Translations under genes and position numbers: made by a program
Shown here: positions 46,574 to 57,175 of the stretch, in pieces
Numbering within the stretch: position 1 is the first letter of the stretch
Layout: each line of letters opens with the position of its first letter
Notes under the pieces: generated by a model
Seen by the model: the letters and a program-made list of their open reading frames with translations, nothing else
Told to the model about the DNA's origin: nothing
Database searches by the model: none
NCBI GenBank assembly: GCA_963725895.1
Contig: CAVSAJ010000001.1
Span: forward strand, 1,550,001 to 1,614,000
DNA: 64,000 bases
Origin: Bog-473 sp963725895
GTDB taxonomy: Bacteria > Actinomycetota > Acidimicrobiia > Acidimicrobiales > RAAP-2
Direction: 5' to 3'

Positions 46574-47464
46574 TCAGTCGGCCTCCCACGAGGCCAGCAC
46601 GTCGGCGAGCGTCGTCGCGAGCGGGACGCGGGGCTGCCACCCGGTGGCGGCACGCAGCCGGCTCGCGTCACCTCGCAAGACGGGGACGTCGACCGGCCGC
46701 ACCAGCGCAGGATCCGTCTGCAGGCTGAGATCGGCACCCGCCAACTCCAGGAGCTGGTCAGCCACCTCTGCCATCGCGACGTCGTGCCCGGAACACACGT
46801 TGTAGACATCGCCCGCCGTGCCGTGCTCCATCAAGAGCCGGTACGCGACCACCACGTCGCGGACGTCGGTGAAGTCCCGCCGAGTGGTGAGCGTGCCGAC
46901 CGGGAGGCTCGTCGCCCCCGAGCGCCGCGCCTCGACGATCCGCTTCGCCAGCGCAGGCACGAAGAAGTTCGGCGACTGGCCGGGCCCGATGTGGTTGAAG
47001 GGCCGCACCACGATGACCGGCTGCGCGAATCCTCTCCACGCCTGCAGCGCGACCGCCTCGGCCGCGAGCTTGCTCGCTGCGTAGGGGCTGGCCGGCGCCG
47101 TCGGCGTGTCTTCGGCCAGCGGCAGCTGCTCGGGCGTGACGACGCCGTACACCTCGGCTGAGCTGACCACGAGGATGCGGGCCTCCGACCGGTGTCCCCG
47201 GGCGGCAGCCAACAGCTCCGCGGTCCCGAGGACGTTGACCCGCAGGACCTGGCTCGGGTTCTCCCAGCTCTCCCCGACGTGCGTCAGGGCGGCCAGGTGA
47301 TACACGGCGTCGGGCGCGACCTCGGCCATGACCCGACCCACGGCCGCCCCGTCGGCGACGTCGGTCTCGAGGTCGATGACAGCGACCTCGTCGCCGCAGT
47401 CCTTCAGATGCGCGGCGAGCCACTGGCCCACGAAACCCTTGCCGCCCGTGATGAGCGCCCGCAC
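46574..47464 (-). CDS. GDP-mannose dehydratase/reductase-type SDR (NAD-dependent epimerase family)
   Basis: A 296-residue extended SDR. It opens with MRALITGGKGFVGQWLAAHLKD (GGKGFVG nucleotide loop), has VYHLAALTHVGESWENP, the catalytic YAASK Tyr/Lys with upstream VVSSAEVYG, NHIGPGQSPNFFVPALAKRIVEARR and TRRDFTDVRDVV. The NHIGPGQ..F..P motif and TH..E are typical of GDP-4-keto-6-deoxymannose reductase (Rmd) and related GDP-mannose dehydratases. It lies beside GT4 glycosyltransferases and is one of few intact genes in this region. GTG at 47464. Precise substrate not determined. Confidence 0.85.
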   Translation of the reverse strand: MRALITGGKGFVGQWLAAHLKDCGDEVAVIDLETDVADGAAVGRVMAEVAPDAVYHLAALTHVGESWENPSQVLRVNVLGTAELLAAARGHRSEARILVVSSAEVYGVVTPEQLPLAEDTPTAPASPYAASKLAAEAVALQAWRGFAQPVIVVRPFNHIGPGQSPNFFVPALAKRIVEARRSGATSLPVGTLTTRRDFTDVRDVVVAYRLLMEHGTAGDVYNVCSGHDVAMAEVADQLLELAGADLSLQTDPALVRPVDVPVLRGDASRLRAATGWQPRVPLATTLADVLASWEAD

Positions 47465-47475
47465 GTCGCCGAACC

Positions 47476-48613
47476 CTACTGCGACCCCGCCCTCGCCACC
47501 TCATAGGCGCGGACGTGGAGCCCGGCGCTCGCCTCCCAGGTCCGGGCCGCTGCAACCCTGATGCCGAGCTCCTGCCGCTCCGTCCCCCGCCCGTGGTCGA
47601 GCGCGCTGTCCAGCGCGTCGGCCAGCGCCGGCGCGTCGCCGGGCGGCACCAGCAGTGCCGCCCCCTCGGCGAATTCGGCCATGGCCGATCCCTCGGTCGT
47701 CACCAATGGCGCACCACACGCCAGCGCCTCGAGCGCGGGCAGCCCGAAGCCCTCCTCGAGCGCCGGGTAGGTCGCGACGGCTGCCCGGCGCAGCAGCGCG
47801 GGGATCGCCGCGTCGGGCACATAGCCGGTCCGGACGATCCTGTCGCCGTGGCGGGCCTGTGCCAGGGCCCGCTCGGTGTCGGCCATGCCCCACCCCGGCT
47901 GGCCGGCCAGGACGAGGACCGCGTCGGGGCGCCGGGCGGCGAGACGGTCGAAGGCCGCGACGAGCGGCACGATGCCCTTGCGGGGCTCCAACGTCCCGAC
48001 GAAGACCACCAGCTGACGGTCAACCGGCACGCCGAGTGAGCCGAGCAGCGCACGATCCGCACCGTCGGATGGCTCCTGGGGACTGAATCGTTCGTGATCG
48101 ACGCCGTGTGGCGCCACCACCACCGGCGCCCGAACGTCGCAGCTGGCAGCGAGCGCCTCGGCGGTCACCTCGCTGACGCAGATCAGCACCCCGGCGTGGC
48201 GCGCCGCATGGCGAATGGCCCTGCGGAAGAACGCGGCCTTGGTACGCAGATGCCACTCGGGGTGATCGAAGAATGTGCAGTCGTGGATCGTCACGGCACA
48301 GGGCACCGGAGGACGCGCCGGCATGGTGTAGTGCGGACCGTGGTGGACCTGCACGCTGAGCCGACGCAGCACCGAGGCGAGGGCGATCTGCTCGAAGGCG
48401 AGCCGACCGGCCCGTGACGACGGGACGGCAGCGTGGATCCTTGACCCGCCCGCCAACGCGCCGCCAGCGCTCGCCGTCGCCGCGGCGCGTCACCAGGTTG
48501 AGATCCACGTCGTCTCGGATGGCGAGCTCACGTGCCAGCGCCAAGGTGTACTGCCCCGCGCCACCCGGCCGCGCCGGGACGGCAGACACGTCGAGCACGA
48601 GACCGAGCGTCAC
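47476..48613 (-). CDS. GT4 family glycosyltransferase (frame shift near 48440)
   Basis: The N-terminus reads VTLGLVLDVSAVPARPGGAGQYTLALARELA in one frame; the rest (SRIHAAVPSSRAGRLAFEQ, HHGPHYTMPARPPVP, VTIHDCTFFDHPEW, VVAPHGVDHERFSP, FVGTLEPRKGIVPLVAAF, TYPALEEGFGLPALEALACGAPLV) continues in another. GT-B fold, retaining, with the E..GFGLP.LEA motif that binds the nucleotide sugar. About 379 residues joined. GTG 48613 overlaps the stop of the next upstream glycosyltransferase (GTGA). A single-base indel in GCGCGTTGGCGGGCGGG explains the shift. Confidence 0.82.
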
Positions 48614-49748
48614 AAGAGGGATCTCCACAGGGCCAGATGGGCGCGCGCCGCGTGACGCCACGTCCGGCCATGCGCGTAGCGCGTCCCGCGGTCCGAGAGG
48701 GTCGCTCGGGTCCTGTCGTCGGTGAGCGCGGTCATGAGGCCGGCGGCGATGTTCTCGATGTCGAGCGGATCGACCAGCAACGCCGGCGCCGGGCCGGGCG
48801 CTCCAAGGTCGTGCACGCTCGGCACCTCATCGGCGACCACCGCCGGCGTCCCGGCCCGCATCGCCTCGAGCGGGGGCAACCCAGCGCCCTCGGTCAGCGG
48901 CACGTACGCGAATGCTCGCGCCCGCTCGTACAGCTCGGCCAGCACGGCGCCGGACACCGCTCCCGCAAAGACCACTCCTTGCGTCTCCCCCGAGATCGAG
49001 GGTTGCCTGCCCCAGCCCGAAGGTCCCACCACGACCAGCGGCCAGGGCTCGGGCAGGGAGGAGCGGATCGCGTCATAGGCGTGGACGAGCCGTTCCAGAT
49101 TCTTGCGCGGCTCCACGGTGCCCACGGTGAGGAGATACGCCCCGCGCACACCGAGGTGAGCGAGCAGCGCGTCCGCACCGGCCGGATCCGGCGGGGGCAG
49201 GTGGTCGGCGCCGCTCTGGACGACCGTGATCAGATCCTCGTCGACGCCGGCGGCCACCACGTCCGCCGCGACCAACCGGGACGGCACGACGATGTGCGCA
49301 CCGGACTCCCGGGCGCGGGTGAGGGCGCCCTCGTGCCAGCGCGCCCCCGCGGCGTCGTGGCTTCGGGGTGACGGCGCCAGGCGAGGTCGTGCACCGTGAG
49401 CACCAGGCGGCCGCCGCCACCGCGGGAGGGAAACGGCGCCGCCATCGACACCGAGTGCACGACGTCGAACCCGGGCGGCGCGTGCACCAAGCGATGGTCC
49501 CAGGCGCGCGTGAGCGCTCGGCCGGGCAGGCGCGAGAGACAGAGCGGCCACCCCATTGCGGCCAGTTCGTCGTCGCCCGTCCGCCGGGGAGCCCTGCTCG
49601 CCACGAGCGTGAGATCGACGGCCTCACCCTCCGCGCTGAGCGCGGCGAACCCGGCCAGGAGCCCGCGCGCATGGGCACCGATGCCGCCTGGCACGCGGCG
49701 GCGGAGTTGCTCGACCGCGAAGAGGACCGAGGGAGGATCGTCAGCCAT
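48610..49748 (-). CDS. GT4 family glycosyltransferase (frame shift near 49350)
   Basis: Readable in two frames: MADDPPSVLFAVEQLRRRVPGGIGAHARGLLAGF to VLTVHDLAWRRHPEATTPRG, then ARWHEGALTRARESGAHIVVPSRLVAADVV, LITVVQSGADHLPPP, LTVGTVEPRKNLERLVHAYDAI, FAGAVSGAVLAELYERARAFAYVPLTEGAGLPPLEAMRAGTPAVV. GT4-type with the E.AGLP.LEAM nucleotide-binding loop. ATG 49748 overlaps the previous glycosyltransferase stop by 8 bases. Joined length about 379 residues. Part of a three-gene GT4 set with the SDR at 46574, probably making a surface glycan. Confidence 0.82.
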
Positions 49749-50897
49749 TGCGCGCACTCGCCGCGTCTCGATACAACGCCTCGAGGCCCTCTCCACAGCG
49801 CTCCCAGGAGAATCGGGAGGACCACGCGGCGCCCGCAGTGACGAGCCGCCCTCGCAGTGCCTCGTCGCCGAGACAGGCAGCGAGAGCGGCGGCCAACGAG
49901 TCGCGGTCGTGCGGCTCCACCAGCAGAGCCCCGTCACCCAGCACCTCTGGGAGCGAGCCGGCCGTGGTGGCGACCACGGGCACACCTGCCTGCATGGCCT
50001 GCAGCGGCGGAAAGCCGAACCCCTCGTAGAGAGAGGGGTAGGCGAGCACCGCGGCGCGCGCTATCAGTGCTGCCAGGTCGAGCTCATTGAGCCAGCCGGT
50101 GCGGACGATGCGCGCACGGGCCGGTGATGCCTCCACTGCCGCGGTCAGTACGTCCTCTCCCCAACCGGGCGGCCCCGCCAGGACGAGCGCGACGTCGGTG
50201 TATCGATCCGCTACGGAGCTGAAGGCCTGGACGAGGCCCGGCAAATCCTTGCGAGGCTCGGCCGTTCCCACGGCGAGGCAGAATCGCGCACAGCCCGAGC
50301 GGCAAGAGCCGAGCAAGGGTCGGCTGCCGCCTCGGGCTCCGACACGGCAGGTAACACGGGAATCCCCGGATTGACCACCCGGACGCGGTCCGGGTCCGCA
50401 CCGAACGCCTCGACGACCTCGGCGGCGACGAAGGCGGAGTCGGCGTGGATCCACCCACCGCGGCGAACGGCGCGGCGTATCAGGCCCGGATAGGCGAGGG
50501 TGGCTTGTCGCAGAGCTCGGGATGGTGGAGCGGTGTCAGGTCGTGGACCGAGGCGACGGCAGCGGCCTTGGCGGTCGGCGGGACGACGAAGTTGGTGCCG
50601 TGGACGACGTCGGTCGGCCCGATGAACCATTCCACGGGCGGTGCGTCGACCCGGCCCCACAACGCATGAAGCGGGCGCGCCGGCATCGGTCGCTGATGCG
50701 TCGTGACGCCGGGCGGCACCTGCGACCCGATCATCTCGCGGCGACGCCAGCTCACGGCATACGCTCGCACCTCGACGCCCGGGCGGGCCGCCAGCGCGTC
50801 CAGCGCGCCGCGGCAGAAGGCGCCGACCCCGGTGGGCAGAGCCGAGCAACGGTGTGGCATCGAGCGCAACGCGCAGATGCGCCGGCCCAGAGGTCAT
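49741..50897 (-). CDS. GT4 family glycosyltransferase (three frame shifts)
   Basis: The protein reads MTSGPAHLRVALDATPLLG, then TGVGAFCRGALDALAARPGVEVRAYAVSWRRREM, WFIGPTDVVHGTNFVVPP, then LRQATLAYPGLIRRAVRRGGWIHADSAFVAAEVVEAFGADPDRVRVVNPGI, then CLAVGTAEPRKDLPGLVQAF, LAYPSLYEGFGFPPLQAMQAGVPVVAT. This is a GT4 enzyme with the EGFGFPPLQAM donor loop. Indels lie near 50838, 50505 and 50300. About 385 residues joined. It follows the SDR by 17 bases. Glycan and acceptor unknown. Confidence 0.78.
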
Positions 50898-50914
50898 GGA
50901 CGTGCCGGCCGTGC

Positions 50915-51743
50915 TCAGGTCGTGATCGCCCCGTCGATGGACAGGATCGCACCCGTCACGTAGTCGGCCTCGTGCGAGCCGAGGTACGCGAACGCGCCGG
51001 CGATCTCGTGGGGGTAGGCGAAGCCGATCGGCGTCATGAGCCGCTCGATCAGTTTCATGTCCGCATCTGCCGGCGGACCGAAATTGTGGATGATCGGCGT
51101 GTCGACGCCGCCCGGAGCGACGCCGTTGACCCGGACACCCCGGGCCATGTACTCGACTGCGAGCGCCTTGGTCAGCAACTTCACGCCACCCTTCGAGGCA
51201 CAGTACGCGGCCGAATAGGGCTGGCCGATGACGCCGGCCGTCGAGACGGTGTTGACGATGGCGCCACCGCGCTCGATCATGCCGGGCAGAACGGCCCGGC
51301 ACATCAAGAAGGTCCCGGTCAGATTGACGGCGATGATCTTGTCCCAGCCGCTGAGCGACTGTTCCGGGGTGTGCGCGAAGCCACCGATGCCTGCGACGTT
51401 GCACAGGTTGGTGATGGGACCCAACTCGCGCTTCGGCCTCTGCCACCGCCGACGCGACGACGTCCTCATCCGTCACGTCGCACCGTACGGCGATGGCCCG
51501 CCCACCCGCGTCGGCCGCCTCCCGGTTGATCTCGCCGGCCACTGCGTCGATGGCGTCCTCGGCCACGTCGAGGCACGCCACGGCTGCGCCCTCGGCGGCC
51601 AGTCGGCGCGCCGTGGCCCGGCCGATACCCGACGCGGCTCCCGTCACCAGCGCGACATGCCCGCGGTAGCGATCAGGCGTGATGGACTCCGGAGCCGTCC
51701 CTCGGGTGGGGTCGGACTCACCGACTCTGGTGGTGGGGCTCAT
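50915..51743 (-). CDS. Short-chain dehydrogenase/reductase (frame shift near 51435)
   Basis: A classical SDR: ALVTGAASGIGRATARRLAAEG (TGAASGIG NAD(P) loop), CLDVAEDAIDAV, VRCDVTDEDVVA, then in the next frame GPITNLCNVAGIGGFAHTPEQSLSGWDKIIAVNLTGTFLMCRAVLPGM, the active-site Tyr/Lys YCASKGGV and VNGVAPGGVDTPI. About 275 residues joined. One extra base in the AGTTGGGTCCCATC stretch explains the shift. It sits between a glycosyltransferase and an acyl ligase; substrate unknown, perhaps an acyl-CoA or alcohol in lipid metabolism. Confidence 0.83.
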
Positions 51744-51784
51744 GCGTGCTCCTTGTCGTCCGCTGCTCCGGGCGGGGTCACTGC

Positions 51785-53398
51785 CTAGCACCCCCCGGGC
51801 CGATTCGGACGAGTTCTGTGCAGCGCGGCGCGTCGCGTCGCAGCACCCTGCTCGGCCAGCGCTCCCAATCGGACCGGATCCACCTTCATCATGGGGGTCA
51901 ACGGCAGCTCCTCGACCACGACCAGGGCGTCCGGCGCCTTGTAGTCAGCCAGGAGGCCCCGACAGTGGGCGCGCAGCGCGTCGAGGTCGGGGGCCGAACC
52001 GGGAGCAGCGACGACGACCGCCACGCCCACCTCGCCGAGGACGTCGTCGGGCACGCCGCAGACGGCGACGCGCGCCACTGCGGGGTGACCAGCCAGCACC
52101 TCCTCGACCTCGGCGGGGTACACGTTGTAGCCGCCGCGGATGTAGCGCTCGTGCGCTCGCCCAGAGAGTTGCAGATTGCCCTCGGGGGTCAGCCGCCCGA
52201 AGTCACCGGTCGTCACCCAGCCGTCGGGGGCGACGCACGGCGCGGGTCGCTTCGACGTCCACGAGGTCGCCGCACGGTGCGGCCCCGGCCGGGACCATGG
52301 CCCCAATAGCCCCGCATGGCGGCCCCCGAACGCAGGAGCACCCTGCCCACTGTTCCGTCTTCGACAGGGTGTCCCTCGTCGTCCACGATCGCCAATTCGA
52401 CTCCCGCCACCGGTTTTCCGACCGTCGTTGCCACTTCCTCGTCGCTCGAGCTCGGCGTGGTACCGGTGCCGAGCGACGTCTCGGTCGAGGTGTAGCGGAC
52501 CACGACGGGGACGCCCAGTCGCCGTCGCATCTCCGAGACCATCGGCGCGGACATCCGCGCCGCACCGGTGGCCGCGACCCGCAGCGCGCCGAGATCGGCG
52601 CGGTCGAGCTCCTCGCTGGCGAGCATCAAGCGCCCACTGCGTCGGAACACCCTGGGCCACGGTCACCCGCTCGCTCTCCAAGATCGCGATGGCCTCGTCC
52701 GCCCGCCAAGGCGTCGGAGTGATGATCGTGGTCACCGCGTTCGCGATCTCGTCCCACGCCCTGGTCATGTATCCGACGTGCGCGAACGGGAGCTGGGGAG
52801 AGCCGGCGGTCGCCCGGCTGGCTCAAGACGTCCGTGCCACGTGCGACGGCGGCGAGGTTTGCATGGTCGAAGAGCGCTCCCTTCGGCTTCCCGGTGGTGC
52901 CGCTGGTCCATACGACGGCGACGGGGTCGTGGGCCAGGAGTTCGGGCCAGGAGGGGGGTGGCGGGCCTCCCCAGGCAGCCCGAGCTTCGGCCTTCTCGAC
53001 GACCGGTGCCGAGAGCCCAGGAGGCGACCGGGCTGTCCGGGTCGACGACGACGAGTGCCGGTACGGTCCGCTCGACGATGGATGTCACCTCTGCGCCGCC
53101 CAGCCGCGGGTTGATGCCCGAGGTGATGGCGCCGAGACGGAGCGCCGCTGCGTAGAGCACGGCGTAGTCGATCGACGAGGGGAGGAGGAGGCACACCACG
53201 TCGCCCTTGGCGACGCCTCGCCTGGCCAGATACTCCGCCACACCGTCGGCGGCCCGGTCCCATTCGGCGAAGGTGATGGCGCGTCGACCAGTCGGCCACG
53301 GGTTCGACGTATGCCTCCACGTCGCCATTGACCAGCGCCGCCTCACGCAGCACCGAGACGACGGTCCGGTGGCGGTCCACGGGTATCTGCGCGGGCAT
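51785..53398 (-). CDS. AMP-dependent acyl-CoA ligase (many frame shifts)
   Basis: The ligase reads across at least six frames: PVDRHRTVVSVLREAALVNGDVEAYVEPVADWSTR, ITFAEWDRAADGVAEYLARRGVAKGDVVCLLLPSS, VVWTSGTTGKPKGALFDHANLAAVA (P-loop), VGYMTRAWDEIANAVTTIITPTPWRADEAIAILE, YTSTETSLGTG (A5), VGKPVAGVELAIVDDEG, WVTTGDFGRLTPEGNLQLSGRAHERYIRGGYNVYPAEVEEVLAGHP and the Lys of MMKVDPVRL. About 535 residues joined. The fatty-acid or similar substrate is not defined. No KstR-like site is near it. Indels rather than stops disrupt the frame, which points to read errors. Confidence 0.72.
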
Positions 53399-53464
53399 GG
53401 CGGGCGGCGATGGTACCAGCCGGTGTCGGAGGTTCAGCGGGCTGGTCGCTCCTATGCTCGCGGC

Positions 53465-54414
53465 GTGCTGGTGGCCCTGTGCGGCGGCGTCGGGGCCGCC
53501 CGGATGCTCTCGGGTCTCGTTCGCGTCGTGCCGCCGGCGGACATCACGGCGATCATCAACGTCGGCGACGACATGGTCCTGCACGGCTTGCACATCAGTC
53601 CCGACATCGACACGGTCACCTACACGCTGGCCGGAGATGGACAACCGCGAGACGGGGTGGGGCGTGGCCGACGAGAGCTGGACCGTCATGGGAGAGCTCG
53701 AGCGCCTCGGGGGTGAGGACTGGTTCCGCCTCGGTGATCGGGACCTGGCGACGCATCTGTTCCGCACCGAACGACTGCGCTCGGGTGACTCGCTGAGCTC
53801 AGTGACGGCCGCCGTGGCCACACGACGCGGCGTCGCCGTGCGGCTGTTGCCGGTGACCGATGACCCCGTGCGCACACGCGTGACACTGGCGGCTGCCACG
53901 CGAGCTGGGGCCGGCGGGGACCGAGGTGGCCTTTCAGGACTATTTCGTCCGGCTCCACCACGACGTGGCCGTGCGAGCCGTGCGGTTCGATGGAGCCGAC
54001 GGCGCCCGGCCGGCACCGGACGTGCTGGCCTCGATCGATCGAGCCGAAGCCATCGTGGTCTGCCCTTCGAACCCGTGGTGTCCGTCGGGCCGCTCCTCGC
54101 AGTGGCCGGTGTCCGCGACGCCCTCGCCGCACGACGGGAGCAGGTCGTCGCCGTCTCACCCATCATTGCCGGTGCCGCGCTCAAGGGCCCGGCCGACCGC
54201 CTCATGGCCGAGCTCGGTACCGAGCCCTCGGTCGTCGGCGTCGCTCGTCTCTACGCGCCGTGGGTCGGTACGCTCGTGATCGACGTCGCGGACGCGGCGG
54301 CAGGCGGACGCGGTCGAGGCAGAAGGGATCCGCTGCATCGTGACGCCCACCGTCATGCGGTCACCCGAGTTGGCCGCGGACCTTGCCCGGGTGGTGATCG
54401 ATGCAGGACGGTGA
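53465..54414 (+). CDS. cofD: 2-phospho-L-lactate transferase CofD/FbiA (several frame shifts)
   Basis: CofD joins the phospholactate (or PEP-derived) moiety to FO in coenzyme F420 synthesis. In successive frames: VLVALCGGVGAARMLSGLVRVV (GGVGAARM substrate loop), INVGDDMVLHGLHISPDIDTVTYTLAG, NRETGWGVADESW, WFRLGDRDLATHLFRTERLRSGDSLS, AFQDYFVRLHHDVAV, IVVCPSNPW, VVAVSPIIAGAALKGPADRLMAELG, VTPTVMRSPELAADLARVVIDAG. All family blocks are present. GTG at 53465. It overlaps cofE by 14 bases. About 315 residues joined; the shifts are likely sequencing errors because F420 enzymes are abundant nearby. Confidence 0.82.
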
Positions 54415-55130
54415 AGGTCTGTGGATCGTGCCGGTCACGGGCATCGGCGAGGTGGTGCCCGGCGCCGATATCGCACGCCTCATCGCCGATGCGGTGGAGC
54501 CATCGCAACCGGATGGTCCGGCGCTCCGTGACGGTGACGTCGTCGTCGTGACCCAGAAGATCGTCTCGAAGGCCGAAGGCAAGATTGGTCGAGATCGCAG
54601 ACGACATCGACGCCAAGCTTGCGCTCGTCGCCCAGGAGTCGGTTCGGATACTGCGCCAACGCGGTGACCTCGTCATCAGTGAGACACGCCACGGATTCAT
54701 CTGCGCGAATGCCGGCGTCGATCTCTCCAACGTGGCCGAGGGCACCGCCGCGCTCCTCCCCGACGACGCAGATCGGTCGGCACGGCGGATCCGGGCCGGG
54801 ATCCAGCACTCGCTCGGTGTCGAGGTCGCGGTCATCGTCTCGGATACCTTCGGCCGTCCCTGGCGCCGCGGCGTCACCGACGTGGCGATCGGCTGTGCGG
54901 GCGTGGCGGCCGTGCTCGACCTCAAGGGCACTCCTGACGCGGGTGGCCGCGAGCTGATCGCGACCGAGATCTGCGTGGCAGACGAGCTGGCATCGGCCGC
55001 CGAGCTCGTGATGGGCAAGGACCGAGCCGTCCCCGTCGCGATCGTGCGCGGTGTGCCGACGGGCTGGCTTCGCCCCGCTTCGGTCAGGGCGGAAGTCATC
55101 AGACCCCCCGACGAGGACCTCTTTCGCTGA
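54401..55130 (+). CDS. cofE: F420:L-glutamate ligase CofE (one frame shift)
   Basis: CofE adds gamma-linked glutamates to F420-0, using GTP. WIVPVTGIGEVVPGADIARLIADAV, GDVVVVTQKIVSKAEGK, then, after one extra base near 54584, VEIADDIDAKLALVAQESVRILRQRGDLVISETRHGFICANAGVDLSNVAEG, GVEVAVIVSDTFGRPWRRGVTDVAIGCAGV, and AVPVAIVRGVPTGW. About 243 residues, so it lacks the nitroreductase domain found in mycobacterial FbiB. Directly downstream of cofD, overlapping it. Both serve the luciferase-like F420 enzymes at 15-26 kb. Confidence 0.85.
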
Positions 55131-55135
55131 GCCGG

Positions 55136-56087
55136 TCAGGCCAGTCGCTCGCCCACGAACTCGAGTACTGCCCTCGTGCCGTCGCTCAGTTCGGTCCACG
55201 GCCGCCATCCCAGCTGGATCGCCGCCCGCTCGATGTCGAAACAGGAACGATGTAGCGTCACCGGGACGGGCAGGCACTTCGATACGCGCCGGCTCGAGGC
55301 CGCGGAGCGCAGCCATCGTGGCCAGGAGCTCGTTGACCGTCGTCTCGCGGCCGGTGCCGATGTTGCACACGAGCCCGCCACCGCGTGTGGCGGCGCGCAC
55401 GAATGCGTCGACGACATCGTCGACGTACACGAAGTCCCTCGTCTGGGCCCCGTCTCCGAACACCGTGACCGGCTCGTCTCGCAGGATCCGTTCGGCAAAG
55501 ATGGCCACGACGCCCGACTCCTTGCGTGGGCTCTGGCGGGGTCCGTAGACGTTCCCGAGCGCCAGTGCGCAGAATTCGAGCGCGTAGAGCTCCCGGTAAG
55601 CGGCCAGGTAGTCGATGACGGCCTTCTTCGAGACCCCGAAGGGCGAGATGGGCATCTGGGGATGCGACTCGCGCACCGGAAGGTCTTCGGGTGACGGCTG
55701 GCCGTAGAGAGTGATCCCGCTGGCCGCGTAGACGACCCGCTCCGCCTCGGCTCGGCGGGCGCCCTCGAGAACGTTGACCGATCCCACGACGTTGACCAGC
55801 GCATCGAAGCCGGGCTCTGAGATGGCGAGCCCGGTGTCGGGCTGTGCGGCGAGGTGGAAGATCAGCTCGGGTCGCCGGCGAACCATCAGCTCGATGATCG
55901 CCGGCGCGGTGATGTCGAGATGGTGAATGGTCAGCGATCGCCCAGCGTTGCCTCGGGCCTCCGCGAGATTCGAGAGCGACCCGGTCGAGAAATCGTCGAC
56001 GACATCGACCTCGTGGCCCTCGACGAGCAGGCGGTCAACCAGATTGGAGCCGATGAAGCCTGCCCCTCCCGTCACCAGCGTGCGCAT
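55136..56087 (-). CDS. NAD-dependent nucleotide-sugar epimerase/dehydratase (frame shift near 55255)
   Basis: An extended SDR: MRTLVTGGAGFIGSNLVDRLL (GGAGFIG), VVDDFSTGS, LIFHLAAQPDTGLAISEP, VVYAASGITLYG with the catalytic Tyr in GVSKKAVIDYL region, CALALGNVYGPRQSPRKESGVVAIFAERILRDEPVTVFGDGAQTRDFVYVDDVVDAF and IGTGRETTVNELL. In the last 38 residues the frame changes to RSCFDIERAAIQLGWRPWTELSDG. It resembles UDP-glucose 4-epimerase-type enzymes acting on UDP-sugars. It converges with cofE, five bases apart, and follows the pyrophosphorylase gene on the same strand. Confidence 0.82.
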
Positions 56088-56098
56088 GTCCGGGCTTT

Positions 56099-57175
56099 CT
56101 AGCCCGAGACGCGCTCGCCGTCGACCACGGTCCCGGACGAGACGACTGCATCGGATCCGAGTACCGATACCGCACGCACGTCGCCGCGCTGCCCGACGAT
56201 CGAACGCGGCCCCATGATGGAGCCAACAACCTCCGCGTCCGCGGCGACGTGGCACCCGTCCATCAGGACCGAGTCCGCTACGACCGCTCCCGCTGCCACG
56301 ACGCACCCGCGCCCCAGCACGGACCGCTCGATCCGCGCGTCTTGCTCCACCACACATCCGGCGAGCACGACCGAGGGGGGAACGACGTCGCCGACCACCT
56401 CGCTGTCACCCTCCACGAAGACTCCGTCCCCCCTGTCCGCGAGGCCCGGGGCCACGACGGGCCCCCGTTTCTGGTTTACGTAGTCGAAGTTGGCCTGGAG
56501 ATACGCCGACGGGGTGCCGGTGTCGAGCCAGTAGCTGTCGTCGGACAATGCGAACAGCCTTCCGTCGCGCACCATGGCGGGAAAGGTCTCCCGTTCGATC
56601 GACACACGACCACCCTCTGGTATCCGGTCGAGTACGGACGACTCCAGAACGTACGTCCCGGCATTGATTTCGTTCGTCGGAGCCTCGTCGCGCGGTGGCT
56701 TCTCGACGAACGCAGTGACCCGTCCCTCGTCGTCCGTCGGCACGACGCCGAAGGCCGACGGGTCGGCCACGGGATGCAGCGCGATCGTCCCCTCCGCCTC
56801 ACGCTCCCGATGGAAGGACACCAAGCCGGTCAGGTTCATATCCGTGAGCACATCCCCATTGACGACCACGAACGTCTCGGCGATGCCGGCACGGGTCGCG
56901 GCAAACCGAACGGCACCGGCCGTGTCGAGCGGCTCGGGTTCCACGGCGTACGTCAGCTCGACGCCGGCCGCGCGGCCATCCGGATATGCCTCCAGAAAGG
57001 CGTCGGGCAGGTAGCCCAACGACAGCACGGCGCGGTCCACGCCATGGCTGGCGAGGTGTCCGAGCACACGCTCGAGCATCGGCACGCCGACGATGGGAAG
57101 CAACTGCTTGGGCGTCGTAAGCGTCAGAGGACGCAGCCTCGTCCCCTCGCCCCCAACGAGGACAACCGCTTGCAT
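56099..57175 (-). CDS. Sugar-nucleotide pyrophosphorylase (mannose-1-P guanylyltransferase-like)
   Basis: A 358-residue nucleotidyltransferase making NDP-sugars. The N-terminal half has the signature MQAVVLVGGEGTRLRPLTLTTPKQLLPI (GGxGTRL...K), VVVNGDVLTDMNL (metal Asp), VEKPPRDEAPTNEINAGTYV and SDDSYWLDTGTPSAYLQANFDYV. The C-terminal quarter is hexapeptide left-handed beta-helix (VVLAGCVVEQDARIERSVLGRGCVVAAGAVVADSVLMDGC). With manB upstream on the chromosome it probably makes GDP-mannose, but a dTDP-glucose-type enzyme is not excluded. Intact, and overlaps the following gene by one base (TAATG). Confidence 0.88.
   Translation of the reverse strand: MQAVVLVGGEGTRLRPLTLTTPKQLLPIVGVPMLERVLGHLASHGVDRAVLSLGYLPDAFLEAYPDGRAAGVELTYAVEPEPLDTAGAVRFAATRAGIAETFVVVNGDVLTDMNLTGLVSFHREREAEGTIALHPVADPSAFGVVPTDDEGRVTAFVEKPPRDEAPTNEINAGTYVLESSVLDRIPEGGRVSIERETFPAMVRDGRLFALSDDSYWLDTGTPSAYLQANFDYVNQKRGPVVAPGLADRGDGVFVEGDSEVVGDVVPPSVVLAGCVVEQDARIERSVLGRGCVVAAGAVVADSVLMDGCHVAADAEVVGSIMGPRSIVGQRGDVRAVSVLGSDAVVSSGTVVDGERVSG

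Noticed and set aside
53465..55130. cofD and cofE as pseudogenes
   Set aside because: All family blocks survive in sequence across frames and overlapping gene order is kept; read errors are more likely.
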